Shown here in pieces: positions 9,393 through 15,652 of a stretch of 16,995 nt of DNA (positions are counted from its first letter, which is position 1; each line of letters starts with the position of its first letter). Source of the stretch: CAYTAU01 sp964442075 (GTDB lineage: Bacteria; Bacteroidota; Bacteroidia; Bacteroidales; CAYTAU01). The stretch lies in NCBI GenBank assembly GCA_964442075.1, contig CAYTWH010000068.1, positions 1 through 16,995 of the forward strand, given 5' to 3'. Both the position numbers and the translations under genes were made by a program. Under the pieces are notes generated by a model. That model did no database searches and was not told where the DNA came from. It saw only the letters and a list, made by a program, of their open reading frames with translations.

Positions 9393-9614
9393 AGCAGTAA
9401 GTTTTTATGTATTTTTAAAAATAAAAATACAAAGGTACAACATTTCGTTGCTCTTGTCAAGTTAAGACACTGGATTTGCCTTTTATTTTGACAAACGATT
9501 ATTGTGTTTTTTTAGAAAAAAATAAATTTTTCATAAAATAGCTTTATTGAGGGGGATAAAGCTTGTGTTAAATTATTTTTTTACTTAAATGTGTTGTATT
9601 ATTTGATAAACGGT
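9310..9614 (-). repeat. Direct repeat, copy 2: intact promoter, leader and signal-peptide region
   Basis: Partner of 50-365. Compared with that copy it lacks a short stretch near TCTTCTAATATTTTGATAAA and has scattered substitutions, mostly outside the promoter and coding parts. It contains the working start of the giant gene. Confidence 0.85.
9430..9460 (-). promoter_or_regulatory. Bacteroidota-type promoter of the giant protease gene
   Basis: On the minus strand TTG (9458-9460), followed by AC as in TTGAC, is separated by 20 nt from TACCTTTG (9430-9437), which matches the TAnnTTTG -7 consensus exactly. The ATG at 9392 follows after 37 nt of A/T-rich leader with no Shine-Dalgarno sequence, as is common in this phylum. 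Confidence 0.75.
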
Positions 9615-9633
9615 AGCAGTTGGGGTATAAAAT

Positions 9634-9665
9634 AAAAAAGCCCCGAAATATTTCGAGGCTTTTTT
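9634..9665 (-). terminator. Terminator after the lipoprotein gene, nearly symmetrical
   Basis: An A6 run, GCC-C-CGAAAT, its complement ATTTCG-A-GGC and a T6 run form a hairpin with one mismatch and U-tracts in both directions. It begins 18 nt after the lipoprotein stop codon and separates that gene from the promoter of the giant gene. It should terminate on both strands. Confidence 0.88.
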
Positions 9666-9683
9666 GTGAGTATAATAAATTTA

Positions 9684-10307
9684 TTATTCTGTTAATTTAA
9701 AAGTTTTGATAAATGATTCGTAAGCTTCTTCTGATGGGTAGCTTCCATCTCTTAAAATAGCGATTTGATATAATCTGTTACTAACCATGTATATTTCATA
9801 TGAGAAATAATAGCTGTCTGTACTTGCTTTAAAAGTCATTCCGGGGTTTCCGTCTAATTCAACATCTTTTTCTTCCTTAATAATTATTCCGGGTTGTGAG
9901 TCGAGAACACCACCTTTTGCACCATTAAGAAGATCTTCTGTGTTACTCATTTCAATAAGTGCAGATGGGTAATCAGAATATGCAACCATATAAAATTCAG
10001 TAGTACTTTTTTCATACATAAAAGTAACCATTTCAATGTCCCCAACGTCTGTTGCAACGTTTTGTGATTCAACTGTTGGAGCCCCTGGAAAATTAATTGA
10101 GAAACTTCCATCTTCCGAAATATAAGCATCAGTTGATACATCTTCTTCTACAACATCATCAAGAGCTTCGTCAAGGTCAAGATTTTCTAAATTTTCATCT
10201 AAGTCATCCAATGCATCTTGTAGGTTTGACACATCAGGTCCGCCGCAGCTTGCAAGGAAAAATAATCCAGCAACAAGTAAACAGCTAAATTTTGTAATAA
10301 TTTTCAT
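9684..10307 (-). CDS. Putative lipoprotein with acidic linker and PsbP/Mog1-like core
   Basis: Protein of 207 residues. The N-terminus is a lipoprotein signal: basic MKIITK, a hydrophobic stretch and the lipobox LASC with the lipidated Cys at 21. Residues 25-56 are a very acidic, Leu/Asp/Glu-rich segment with heptad-like spacing, probably a helical or flexible linker. Residues about 62-207 begin with the SEDGSFSINFPGAP pattern seen in many small alpha/beta proteins of the PsbP/Mog1-like type (fold assignment inferred). No catalytic motif is visible. It stands alone between its own promoter-like box and a terminator. It is probably anchored in a membrane facing the periplasm or surface; the function is unknown. 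Confidence 0.85.
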   Translation of the reverse strand: MKIITKFSCLLVAGLFFLASCGGPDVSNLQDALDDLDENLENLDLDEALDDVVEEDVSTDAYISEDGSFSINFPGAPTVESQNVATDVGDIEMVTFMYEKSTTEFYMVAYSDYPSALIEMSNTEDLLNGAKGGVLDSQPGIIIKEEKDVELDGNPGMTFKASTDSYYFSYEIYMVSNRLYQIAILRDGSYPSEEAYESFIKTFKLTE

Positions 10308-10338
10308 GATTTTTCAATTTTTAATTTAGTTAAACATT

Positions 10339-10346
10339 CAAAAGTA
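10339..10346 (-). promoter_or_regulatory. -7 promoter element before the lipoprotein gene
   Basis: TACTTTTG on the minus strand matches TAnnTTTG and lies 31 nt before the ATG at 10307. No TTG is present at the expected upstream distance, because the terminator U-tract occupies that stretch. The promoter is therefore weak or needs an activator, or the gene is read mainly from further upstream. Confidence 0.5.
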
Positions 10347-10364
10347 CTTTTTTCATATTAATTT

Positions 10365-10393
10365 AAAAAAAAACCTGTAAAAAAGTTTTACAG
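10365..10393 (-). terminator. Strong intrinsic terminator upstream of the lipoprotein gene
   Basis: On the minus strand CTGTAAAA (10386-10393) pairs perfectly with TTTTACAG (10375-10382) around a 3-nt loop; one G and nine T residues follow (10365-10373). It lies about 310 nt beyond the stop codon of the propeller gene and only about 20 nt before the -7 box of the lipoprotein gene. It can end readthrough from the propeller gene, or end a separate short transcript. Its first arm overlaps a sequence that can pair elsewhere. Confidence 0.8.
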
Positions 10394-10493
10394 ATTTTAT
10401 AAGTTTGTGGTACCACCTGTACAACAATCTGTTTGCTCTAATTTATCTTAATCTTATTATACTTATTGCTTTTAGCAATATTTGGCAAAATTT

Positions 10494-10533
10494 CAAAAGT
10501 AAATGAAATTAATCAAAAGTAAATGAAATTAAA
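10494..10533. repeat. Two tandem 20-bp repeats
   Basis: CAAAAGTAAATGAAATTAAT is followed directly by a copy with only the last base changed. The unit is two turns of the helix, so both copies present the same face. Each contains the complement of a TACTTTTG box. It could be a pair of protein-binding sites or duplicated promoter elements. Confidence 0.8.
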
Positions 10534-10534
10534 T

Positions 10535-10558
10535 TAATTCAGCCCCTAATTCAGCCCC
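10535..10558. repeat. Two tandem 12-bp repeats
   Basis: TAATTCAGCCCC occurs twice without a gap, directly beside the 20-bp repeat pair. The C-rich runs stand out in A/T-rich surroundings. Function unknown. Confidence 0.8.
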
Positions 10559-10700
10559 CAGTATTTTTTCATTTTAATTAATAACAAATTATACATTTAG
10601 AATATTAATTTTAAATTTGTAAAACAATATTTATTATGAAGAAATTATTAATTGATTTTGTGGCTCTGTCTGTAGGAAGTAAAAACCTTACTTTTAAAGT

Positions 10701-12176
10701 TTACTCCAAAATCACTTTTTTAACTCCAACACCTTTTTCTGTAACTACCTTTACAAAGTAAATACCTTTTGACTGTTTGCTTAAATCAATTAAGGTTTTG
10801 TTGCTTTTTGCTTTTATTGTTTCAATTAATTGCCCTTTTGAATTTATTAATTCTATAAAATCAATATTGTTTCCTTCAATATTTATTTTTTTGTTTGTAG
10901 GATTGGGATAAATTGAAATATCAAAATCAGAATAGTTTTCTATAATACCAACAGATGTATTTTCAAAAACTCTAACATGACCGGCATCAGCTCCAGCACC
11001 ATCATTACCAATAGCACCAACAGCTAAAATAGTACCATCTGAACTTAAACTTACTGAATGACCAAATTGGTCTCCAATATCTTCACTATCCATATCACTA
11101 CCAAGTTGTATCCAGTTACCTCCACTATATTCATAAACTCTAACATGACCAGAATTTCCATGTGCACCAACAGATAAAATAGTACCATCTGAACTTAGAC
11201 TTACTGAATGACCTAAATAGTCTCCAGAAGCTTCGGCATCTATATCATTCCCTAATTGAACCCAATTTGTACCACTATATTCATAAACTCTTACATGACC
11301 GGCATCAGCTCCAGCACCATCATTACAAATAGCACCAACAGCTAAAATAGTACCATCTGAACTTAGACTTACTGAATAACCAAATTGGTCTCCACTATCC
11401 TCACTATCTATATCATTTCCAAGTTGTATCCAATTACCTTCACTATACTCAAAAACTCTAACATGACCAGACATACTACCATTTCCGTCATTTGCATAAG
11501 CACCAATTGCAACTATTGTACCATCAGAATTTATACTTACTGCTCCTGACCTATCATCAGCAGCTTCACCATCTATATCATTTCCAAGTTGTATCCAATT
11601 ACCTCCACTATATTCATAAACTCTAACATGACCAGACATACTACCATTTCCGTCATTATATTGAGCACCAATAGCAACAATTAAACCATTTGAACTTAAA
11701 CTTACTGAAAAACCAGACCTATCATCAGCAGCTTCACCATTAATATCACTACCTATTTTTATCCAATTACTGCCATTATATTCAAACACTCTAACATGAC
11801 CAGATTCAAGACCATTCCCATCATTATAACGAGCACCAACAGCTAAAATAGTACCATCTGAACTTAGACTTACTGAATAACCAAATTGGTCTACAGAAGC
11901 TTCGGCATCTATATCATTCCCTAATTGAACCCAATTTGTACCACTATATTCATAAACTCTTACATGACCGGCATCAGCTCCAGCACCATCATTTCTATAG
12001 GCACCAATTGCCACTATTGAGCCATCAGAACTTAAACTTACTGAATAACCTGACTCATCACCCGCAGACTCACCATCAATATCATTTCCTATTTGTGTCC
12101 ATTGGGCATTAATTGTATTCCCAAAAAGAAAGCTAATTATAACAATAATTAAAGCTGAAATAAAATAAGTTTTCAT
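10701..12176 (-). CDS. Secreted seven-repeat beta-propeller protein with T9SS sorting domain
   Basis: Protein of 491 residues from the ATG at 12174-12176. An in-frame TTG at 12209 is less likely because the signal peptide (1-25, ending TINAQ) begins exactly at the ATG. Residues 26-408 hold seven repeats of about 56 residues of the type WIQLGNDID, then GDQFGYSVSLSSDG, ILAVGA, then GHVRVYEYSG; this is the FG-GAP-like pattern of a propeller blade, and seven copies would close a ring. Unit 6 lacks about six residues and unit 4 lacks one. Residues 409-491 are a T9SS sorting domain (IYPNPTN, SKGIYFVKV). Asp/Gly-rich loops may bind calcium (inferred). It is expected outside the cell, possibly in adhesion or binding, with no enzyme motif visible. 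Confidence 0.9.
   Translation of the reverse strand: MKTYFISALIIVIISFLFGNTINAQWTQIGNDIDGESAGDESGYSVSLSSDGSIVAIGAYRNDGAGADAGHVRVYEYSGTNWVQLGNDIDAEASVDQFGYSVSLSSDGTILAVGARYNDGNGLESGHVRVFEYNGSNWIKIGSDINGEAADDRSGFSVSLSSNGLIVAIGAQYNDGNGSMSGHVRVYEYSGGNWIQLGNDIDGEAADDRSGAVSINSDGTIVAIGAYANDGNGSMSGHVRVFEYSEGNWIQLGNDIDSEDSGDQFGYSVSLSSDGTILAVGAICNDGAGADAGHVRVYEYSGTNWVQLGNDIDAEASGDYLGHSVSLSSDGTILSVGAHGNSGHVRVYEYSGGNWIQLGSDMDSEDIGDQFGHSVSLSSDGTILAVGAIGNDGAGADAGHVRVFENTSVGIIENYSDFDISIYPNPTNKKINIEGNNIDFIELINSKGQLIETIKAKSNKTLIDLSKQSKGIYFVKVVTEKGVGVKKVILE
10953..12101 (-). repeat. Seven tandem propeller-blade repeats, about 168 bp each
   Basis: The coding repeat runs over residues 26-408. One 100-bp segment is exactly shared between 11225-11324 and 11894-11993, four blades apart, with mismatches just outside on both sides. 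Blades 2 and 6, 1 and 5, and 3 and 4 are the most alike, which suggests growth by copying blocks of several blades. Confidence 0.85.
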
Positions 12177-12230
12177 AATATTTATGTATTTGTTTTCTGT
12201 TAGTCCCAAACAGAGTTAATTAAATAGAAA

Positions 12231-12355
12231 TGCGTGGAACTGTAGCTTATCCAAAACAGAGGCATCACCAAACACCCACACATCAAATAAGTTATAGCCC
12301 ACGCAAACCATGAGCATTAAACTTATTATTCCTGATGTGTTTAAAAATTGGTGAT
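12231..12355. repeat. Block of nested, interlocking inverted repeats between the propeller gene and the mobile cassette
   Basis: TGCGTGG at 12231-12237 matches CCACGCA at 12299-12305, and the match extends imperfectly inward over about 19 bp (GTAGCTTAT against ATAAGTTAT). A second structure pairs ATCACCAA (12264-12271) with TTGGTGAT (12348-12355), ACACATCA (12278-12285) with TGATGTGT (12333-12340), and ATAAGTT near 12287-12293 with its complement near 12320. The two foldings exclude each other. A 71-codon GTG-initiated frame on the minus strand (12216-12431) crosses it but looks like a by-product. The layout recalls long folded recombination sites, yet no canonical integron core box is present. 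It lies in the possible 5' leader of the propeller gene. Confidence 0.55.
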
Positions 12356-12445
12356 TTTCCTGTTTCAAGAATAAAAGCAAACGCTTTCTTTTATTTTCTA
12401 ATTGCAAAAATACATATTTTTTGAAAAACACACATTAAATATTAA

Positions 12446-12841
12446 TTAATCCTCCATAAAATTTTTTAAATTTTCAGCATTTTCTTTGCCCTCTTTACAA
12501 TTACAAGGAAGTATTACTATATTTTTATTTTCTTGAAATGCTTTAAGGCGTGCTTTTAATTCATCAGTTGATAATTTTGATAAATCAATATTTGACTCTT
12601 TTTGTTCATCAATTCTTAATTCAAGTCCTTTCGGATAAACATAATTTAGATATTTAGCTAAAATAATTAAGTATCTGTAAGGGCTTTCAGTTCTTACTTT
12701 ATCAAAACTATCTTTGATGTTATCAACTTCACCGTTCAATATTTCATTAAAAAACTTCTTTGTTTCTAATGTTGTTCTGTTTTGAGTTCCTATTGTTTTG
12801 CCTTGTGGGTTTCCGCTTTGTCCTTTTTCAAATTTTGCCAT
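12446..12841 (-). CDS. DUF5681-like protein of the mobile cassette
   Basis: Protein of 131 residues. It begins MAKFEKGQSGNPQGKTIGTQN, which is the KGQSGNPxGrpkGxxN signature of the DUF5681 family, common in phages and integrated elements. The middle (about 25-75) is predicted to be mostly helical. A Lys/Glu-rich segment (about 78-105) and a short CNC motif (residues 113-115) follow. The role of the family is not established; a DNA-packaging or DNA-associated role has been suggested by its phage contexts (inference). It is the last gene of the cassette, 38 nt after the Rep-like gene, and probably belongs to the same transcript. Confidence 0.75.
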   Translation of the reverse strand: MAKFEKGQSGNPQGKTIGTQNRTTLETKKFFNEILNGEVDNIKDSFDKVRTESPYRYLIILAKYLNYVYPKGLELRIDEQKESNIDLSKLSTDELKARLKAFQENKNIVILPCNCKEGKENAENLKNFMED

Positions 12842-12879
12842 ATTCCTGTATTTTATCTGCTATTTGCAGGGATTTATAA

Positions 12880-13977
12880 TTAAAAATAGTGTTCACTTAA
12901 TATTGGATAACTTGATAATTTTGAAAGGGGACAAAATGACTGTATATTAGAAGTGTCAATTTGTCCCTTTTTTGTTTTTTCGGTTTCAATTTCAAAAACA
13001 TTTTTCTGAATTGAATAAATTAATAAAAAGGCGGTCAATTTGTCCCTTATTTTATCATCAATAAATAATAATTCATTCCATTTATCTTTTATTTTTTTTG
13101 ATATTTCAACTTGTAAAGAATTTGCATTGTTAAGTTTTATTAAGTTTTTAAACTTTGCCAACTCTCTGTAATATTTTTTCCTGTCTTTTTTATATTCAGG
13201 GTTTTGATTTTTCAACTCATAATCATTTGAATTTGGTTTTAATTTTTCCCAATTAATCGGATTTACACCCATTAATAAAACATCTTTTTGTTTTTCGTTT
13301 AATGTGTTTAAATCAATGGAATTATCATAAATAAGCAATTCATTAAAGGTTTTTACAAGCAGGTTTCCCAATTGTTTTATTTTGTCAATATTCAATAAAT
13401 CTGCAAGGCATTTAATCCCAATTTTTTTTAAATATTCCATTTTTATAACTTTAATTTCAAAACGAAAAATATTATCAGTTCTATTATATTGCAGGCTCTT
13501 ATCATAAATTTTAACATAATATTGTCTTTTCTCAAACTCTTTTAAATACCCTTTGCCCTTGAATGTGCTAATACTTGCTTGCTGTCCGGCATAACTTATT
13601 ATATTGTCCTTAATAATCGTTTTTGCTTGCTCTTGTGCCATTACATTAACAGCAAACTCCAAATTGTTTACAGGGAGGTTATAAGGGTTTAAATCAAATT
13701 TATTGCATAAATCAATTATAACATTTATAAGGTTGTTAAAAGTGAAATCCTCATAATTGTATTTGCCATTGTTTTTATATTTATGCAGGCTTCCATTCAA
13801 ATTAACATATCTATTATTTACAATTTCAAATTTCATGTTTTTATATTCTGCAATTTTCCTGTTTTCAAATGTTTCGCCTGTTTTTATATTAAATTTGCTT
13901 TCAAAATTTAAATCTTTGTTGTTTAAAAGAATATCAATATCCGTTTTAATATTCATTGATTTTATAAAGTCGATCAT
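12880..13977 (-). CDS. Putative replication initiator (phage/plasmid Rep-like)
   Basis: Protein of 365 residues from the ATG at 13975-13977, eight nt after the previous stop. An in-frame TTG at 13995 would add six residues and overlap that gene, so I prefer the ATG; MIDF is a typical start for such proteins. The pattern LNGSLHKYKNNGKYNYEDF (62-80), NNLEFAVNV (104-112), YYVKIYDKSLQY (153-164) and FRFEIKVIKM (171-180) recalls the phage-X/Rep_trans group of rolling-circle initiators, where a YDK or YNK segment and an RxE strand are conserved. I see no clear HUH metal motif, so catalysis is uncertain. The C-terminal third is Lys-rich and helical. If active, it would nick or bind the element's origin. 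The alternative is a DNA-binding relative without nuclease activity. Confidence 0.6.
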   Translation of the reverse strand: MIDFIKSMNIKTDIDILLNNKDLNFESKFNIKTGETFENRKIAEYKNMKFEIVNNRYVNLNGSLHKYKNNGKYNYEDFTFNNLINVIIDLCNKFDLNPYNLPVNNLEFAVNVMAQEQAKTIIKDNIISYAGQQASISTFKGKGYLKEFEKRQYYVKIYDKSLQYNRTDNIFRFEIKVIKMEYLKKIGIKCLADLLNIDKIKQLGNLLVKTFNELLIYDNSIDLNTLNEKQKDVLLMGVNPINWEKLKPNSNDYELKNQNPEYKKDRKKYYRELAKFKNLIKLNNANSLQVEISKKIKDKWNELLFIDDKIRDKLTAFLLIYSIQKNVFEIETEKTKKGQIDTSNIQSFCPLSKLSSYPILSEHYF

Positions 13978-13984
13978 AACACAA

Positions 13985-14317
13985 TTAATTTTCAAATAAG
14001 CTTAATTGTGCATCGTTATTAAAAAACAAATCTTCATCCGTTGTATAATATCCGGCTCTATATTTGGATATTTCACAATATTGTTTTTTTACTTCTTGAA
14101 TTTTATTTTGTTTTCGCAATTTATCCACGTATCTGCAAATATTAGCTCTTAATATTCCAGTAGTTTCAGTAACCATTAACATAGTTGCAGGTTTAATTTT
14201 AAAAACTTCAAAAACAATTTTCATTTGTGTTTCAAAATGCTTATCTTTGCCGGAGCTTTTAAAATTTAAAGGGCTTTGGCTTTCGGGCTTTTGCCCTTTT
14301 CTTTTTTCAGTTCCCAT
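13985..14317 (-). CDS. Small winged-helix-like DNA-binding protein of the mobile cassette
   Basis: Protein of 110 residues. After a basic, polar N-terminus (1-26), residues about 27-92 look like a winged helix: helices at FETQMKIVFEVFK, TMLMVTETTG and ANICRYVDKLRKQNKI, then a wing with CEISKYRAGYYTT. The tail (93-110) is acidic and ends QLSLFEN. Similar small proteins are frequent in Bacteroidota integrated elements. Its ATG overlaps the TAA of the upstream gene by one base, and a GGAGGG stretch lies just before it, so translation is probably coupled. It is likely a regulator of the cassette or a partner of the replication protein; the exact role is unknown. Confidence 0.75.
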   Translation of the reverse strand: MGTEKRKGQKPESQSPLNFKSSGKDKHFETQMKIVFEVFKIKPATMLMVTETTGILRANICRYVDKLRKQNKIQEVKKQYCEISKYRAGYYTTDEDLFFNNDAQLSLFEN

Positions 14318-14607
14318 TATACCCTCCCATATTTTAGAGTCTTAATCTCTTTTAGGGAGTTCATAACCTCATCTTTCTTAAATCTCACACGTGTCCCAAT
14401 ACGTAAAGCAGGGATTTTATTTTGTTGAACGAATTTTGTTAAGGTTACAAGCGAAATTCCTAACAGTTCGGATACTTCTTTACGTGTTAGTAGTTCGGTT
14501 TCTGTTTTTGGCTTCGGGCTTGTTTGCTCTAATGCTTTTTTAACTGAATTTTCAATTAATGTTTGAAGTTCTGTTAATTCTAAATTTTGAATTTGAATTG
14601 TTTCCAT
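14317..14607 (-). CDS. Excisionase/MerR-like helix-turn-helix protein (HTH_17)
   Basis: Protein of 96 residues. An N-terminal helical, acidic part (1-35) is followed by a helix-turn-helix domain at about 39-90 with the typical order LLTRKEVSELLGIS, LVTLTKFVQQNKIPALRIGTRVRF and KKDEVMNSL. This is the HTH_17/Xis pattern: a first helix with E-V/A-A-xLLG, a recognition helix and a short wing at RIGTRVRF. Such proteins bend DNA at att sites during excision or repress the element's genes. It is the first gene of a tight group with the winged-helix and Rep-like genes, 104 nt downstream of the 309-aa gene, and that gap holds a possible promoter. Confidence 0.85.
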   Translation of the reverse strand: METIQIQNLELTELQTLIENSVKKALEQTSPKPKTETELLTRKEVSELLGISLVTLTKFVQQNKIPALRIGTRVRFKKDEVMNSLKEIKTLKYGRV

Positions 14608-14608
14608 A

Positions 14609-14654
14609 CGATAAAATATTTAAAATTTATCGAAGTTAACACCCTTCAAGTCAA
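14609..14654 (-). promoter_or_regulatory. Possible promoter and palindromic operator before the Xis-like gene
   Basis: On the minus strand TTG (14652-14654, in TTGAC) is followed after 22 nt by TAAATTTT (14622-14629), seven of eight bases of the TAnnTTTG box. Overlapping it, CGATAAA and TTTATCG form an inverted repeat at 14609-14632, directly before the ATG at 14607. That placement would suit self-repression by the helix-turn-helix protein. The spacing is slightly long and the assignment is tentative. Confidence 0.4.
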
Positions 14655-14711
14655 TTGGTCTTACAGAATTACAGACTCTTACAGGATTGTAATTGATTGT
14701 AATAAATTAAG

Positions 14712-15641
14712 TTAATTTGGGGTTGGAATATTAAATAATTTATCTATTCTTGGCTTTATATTATTGTAAATTTCATCATGATTGTTTAAATAATCTTTTG
14801 CTTTATAAAGGGTATTAATTTTATATTCAATTATTCCAAACTCTTTATAAAAAACCTTAAGTTGAGTATTTTGGGCTCCTTTCACAAGTACGTTAATTTC
14901 TATTAGAATATAATATATTTTTGCCAAATCATACATTATATTTCCATGTTTCCAATTATTGTCATCATCTGTATAATGTGTAGTTTGTAATAACATTTTA
15001 AATTCGTCTGCTTTCTTTTCAACTTTAAATAGGTTTTTGAATATAGGGAGTGCCTTTTTGTCGGTTTTATCTTTTTTAGTTGATGGTTTTTTATTCTCAT
15101 TTAATTTGTATTCTAATAATTCTTTAAATAAAAAATATTTGCCGTAAACAAAATCACAATAAACACAATTTTTTATATTGTTTTGATTAAAATAACCGTT
15201 TTCTAATCTTACATAATCTCTTTTATATCCATTAGCTCTCAAATTATGCGAATAGCAACTAAATGCATCCTGTATATTGATTTTATTAGCATCATTAATA
15301 AAATTATTAATTTCTTCTAATTCTTGTTCTATTGCTCTTGTATTCCATGAATAAACGTTATTTAAAAATGCTCCAATAATAATTAATAAGGATGAAAACC
15401 CTTTGTGATTTTTAAATTGTTCAAAAGCTTCTTTTGGTATTTCGGGATAAATGGGGTCTTTAAACCCTTTTTCCCCAATTTTAATATTTGAATTTTTTAA
15501 ATCCATTCTGTCAAAATAGTTTTTATCTATCGTAAAAGGTATTCTATAATGATCTTCATTTTCATTATATTTTATAAAGTAATAGTTTGGATCGATATTG
15601 TTAAAATCAACATCAATAACAGGGTGTTTTAATAATTCCAT
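14712..15641 (-). CDS. Unrecognised 309-aa protein of the mobile cassette
   Basis: I do not recognise this protein. It has no signal peptide or membrane segment apart from a short hydrophobic run (about 83-94, SSLLIIIGAFLN). The N-terminal part is rich in Asp, Asn and Tyr. The middle is helical with a CVYC pair (159-162) and a Lys-rich linker (about 181-198). The C-terminal part (about 210-305) is helical, with TTHYTDDDNNWKHGN followed by an LAKIYYILIEINVL helix, an arrangement faintly like the C-terminal region of RteC-type regulators (weak inference). It starts 11 nt after the integrase stop, so the two genes are surely cotranscribed. A role in control or directionality of integration would fit the position but is unproven. 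Confidence 0.8.
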   Translation of the reverse strand: MELLKHPVIDVDFNNIDPNYYFIKYNENEDHYRIPFTIDKNYFDRMDLKNSNIKIGEKGFKDPIYPEIPKEAFEQFKNHKGFSSLLIIIGAFLNNVYSWNTRAIEQELEEINNFINDANKINIQDAFSCYSHNLRANGYKRDYVRLENGYFNQNNIKNCVYCDFVYGKYFLFKELLEYKLNENKKPSTKKDKTDKKALPIFKNLFKVEKKADEFKMLLQTTHYTDDDNNWKHGNIMYDLAKIYYILIEINVLVKGAQNTQLKVFYKEFGIIEYKINTLYKAKDYLNNHDEIYNNIKPRIDKLFNIPTPN

Positions 15642-15652
15642 AATATATTTTA

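Larger units (their letters stand above)
10394..10700 (-). other. Structured non-coding region: possible leader, attenuator or small RNA
   Basis: No convincing gene was found. It holds a perfect GTGGTACCAC palindrome (10407-10416), AATCTGT at 10426-10432 which can pair with ACAGATT at 10390-10396, and a hairpin TATTGCT-TTT-AGCAATA at 10464-10480. Further right are two tandem repeats (10494-10533 and 10535-10558). Minus-strand TACTTTTG boxes at 10494-10501 and 10514-10521 match the -7 consensus, though neither has a TTG at the usual distance. A short transcript from about 10487 to the terminator at 10365 would be some 120 nt long. Confidence 0.4.

Noticed and set aside
10494..10558. CRISPR array
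   Set aside because: The repeats are directly adjacent without spacers, there are only two copies of each, and no cas gene is nearby.
10636..10761. 41-codon plus-strand frame starting MKKLL, with TAAATTTG (10612-10619) upstream
   Set aside because: The start looks like a signal peptide and the -7 box is a good match, but no TTG is correctly spaced, the frame ends as antisense to the sorting domain of the propeller protein, and the hydrophobic core is too short. It may be a remnant.
12231..12355. Integron attC site
   Set aside because: The foldback architecture is suggestive, but neither RYYYAAC nor GTTRRRY core boxes are placed at the ends, there is no integron integrase, and there is no cassette array in the window.
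12216..12431. 71-codon minus-strand frame
   Set aside because: It starts with GTG, its second half translates the inverted-repeat block, it has no domain or signal peptide, and structured DNA explains the region better.
13757..13999. 80-codon plus-strand frame opposite the Rep-like gene, and a similar one at 15723-15989 opposite the integrase
   Set aside because: Both are antisense to genes with clear family motifs and are rich in Phe/Leu/Ile, as expected from the complement of Lys/Asn-rich coding sequence.
14608..14711. tRNA or att core between the Xis-like and 309-aa genes
   Set aside because: The gap shows only short TTACAG-type repeats and one palindrome; no cloverleaf and no matching repeat elsewhere in the window.
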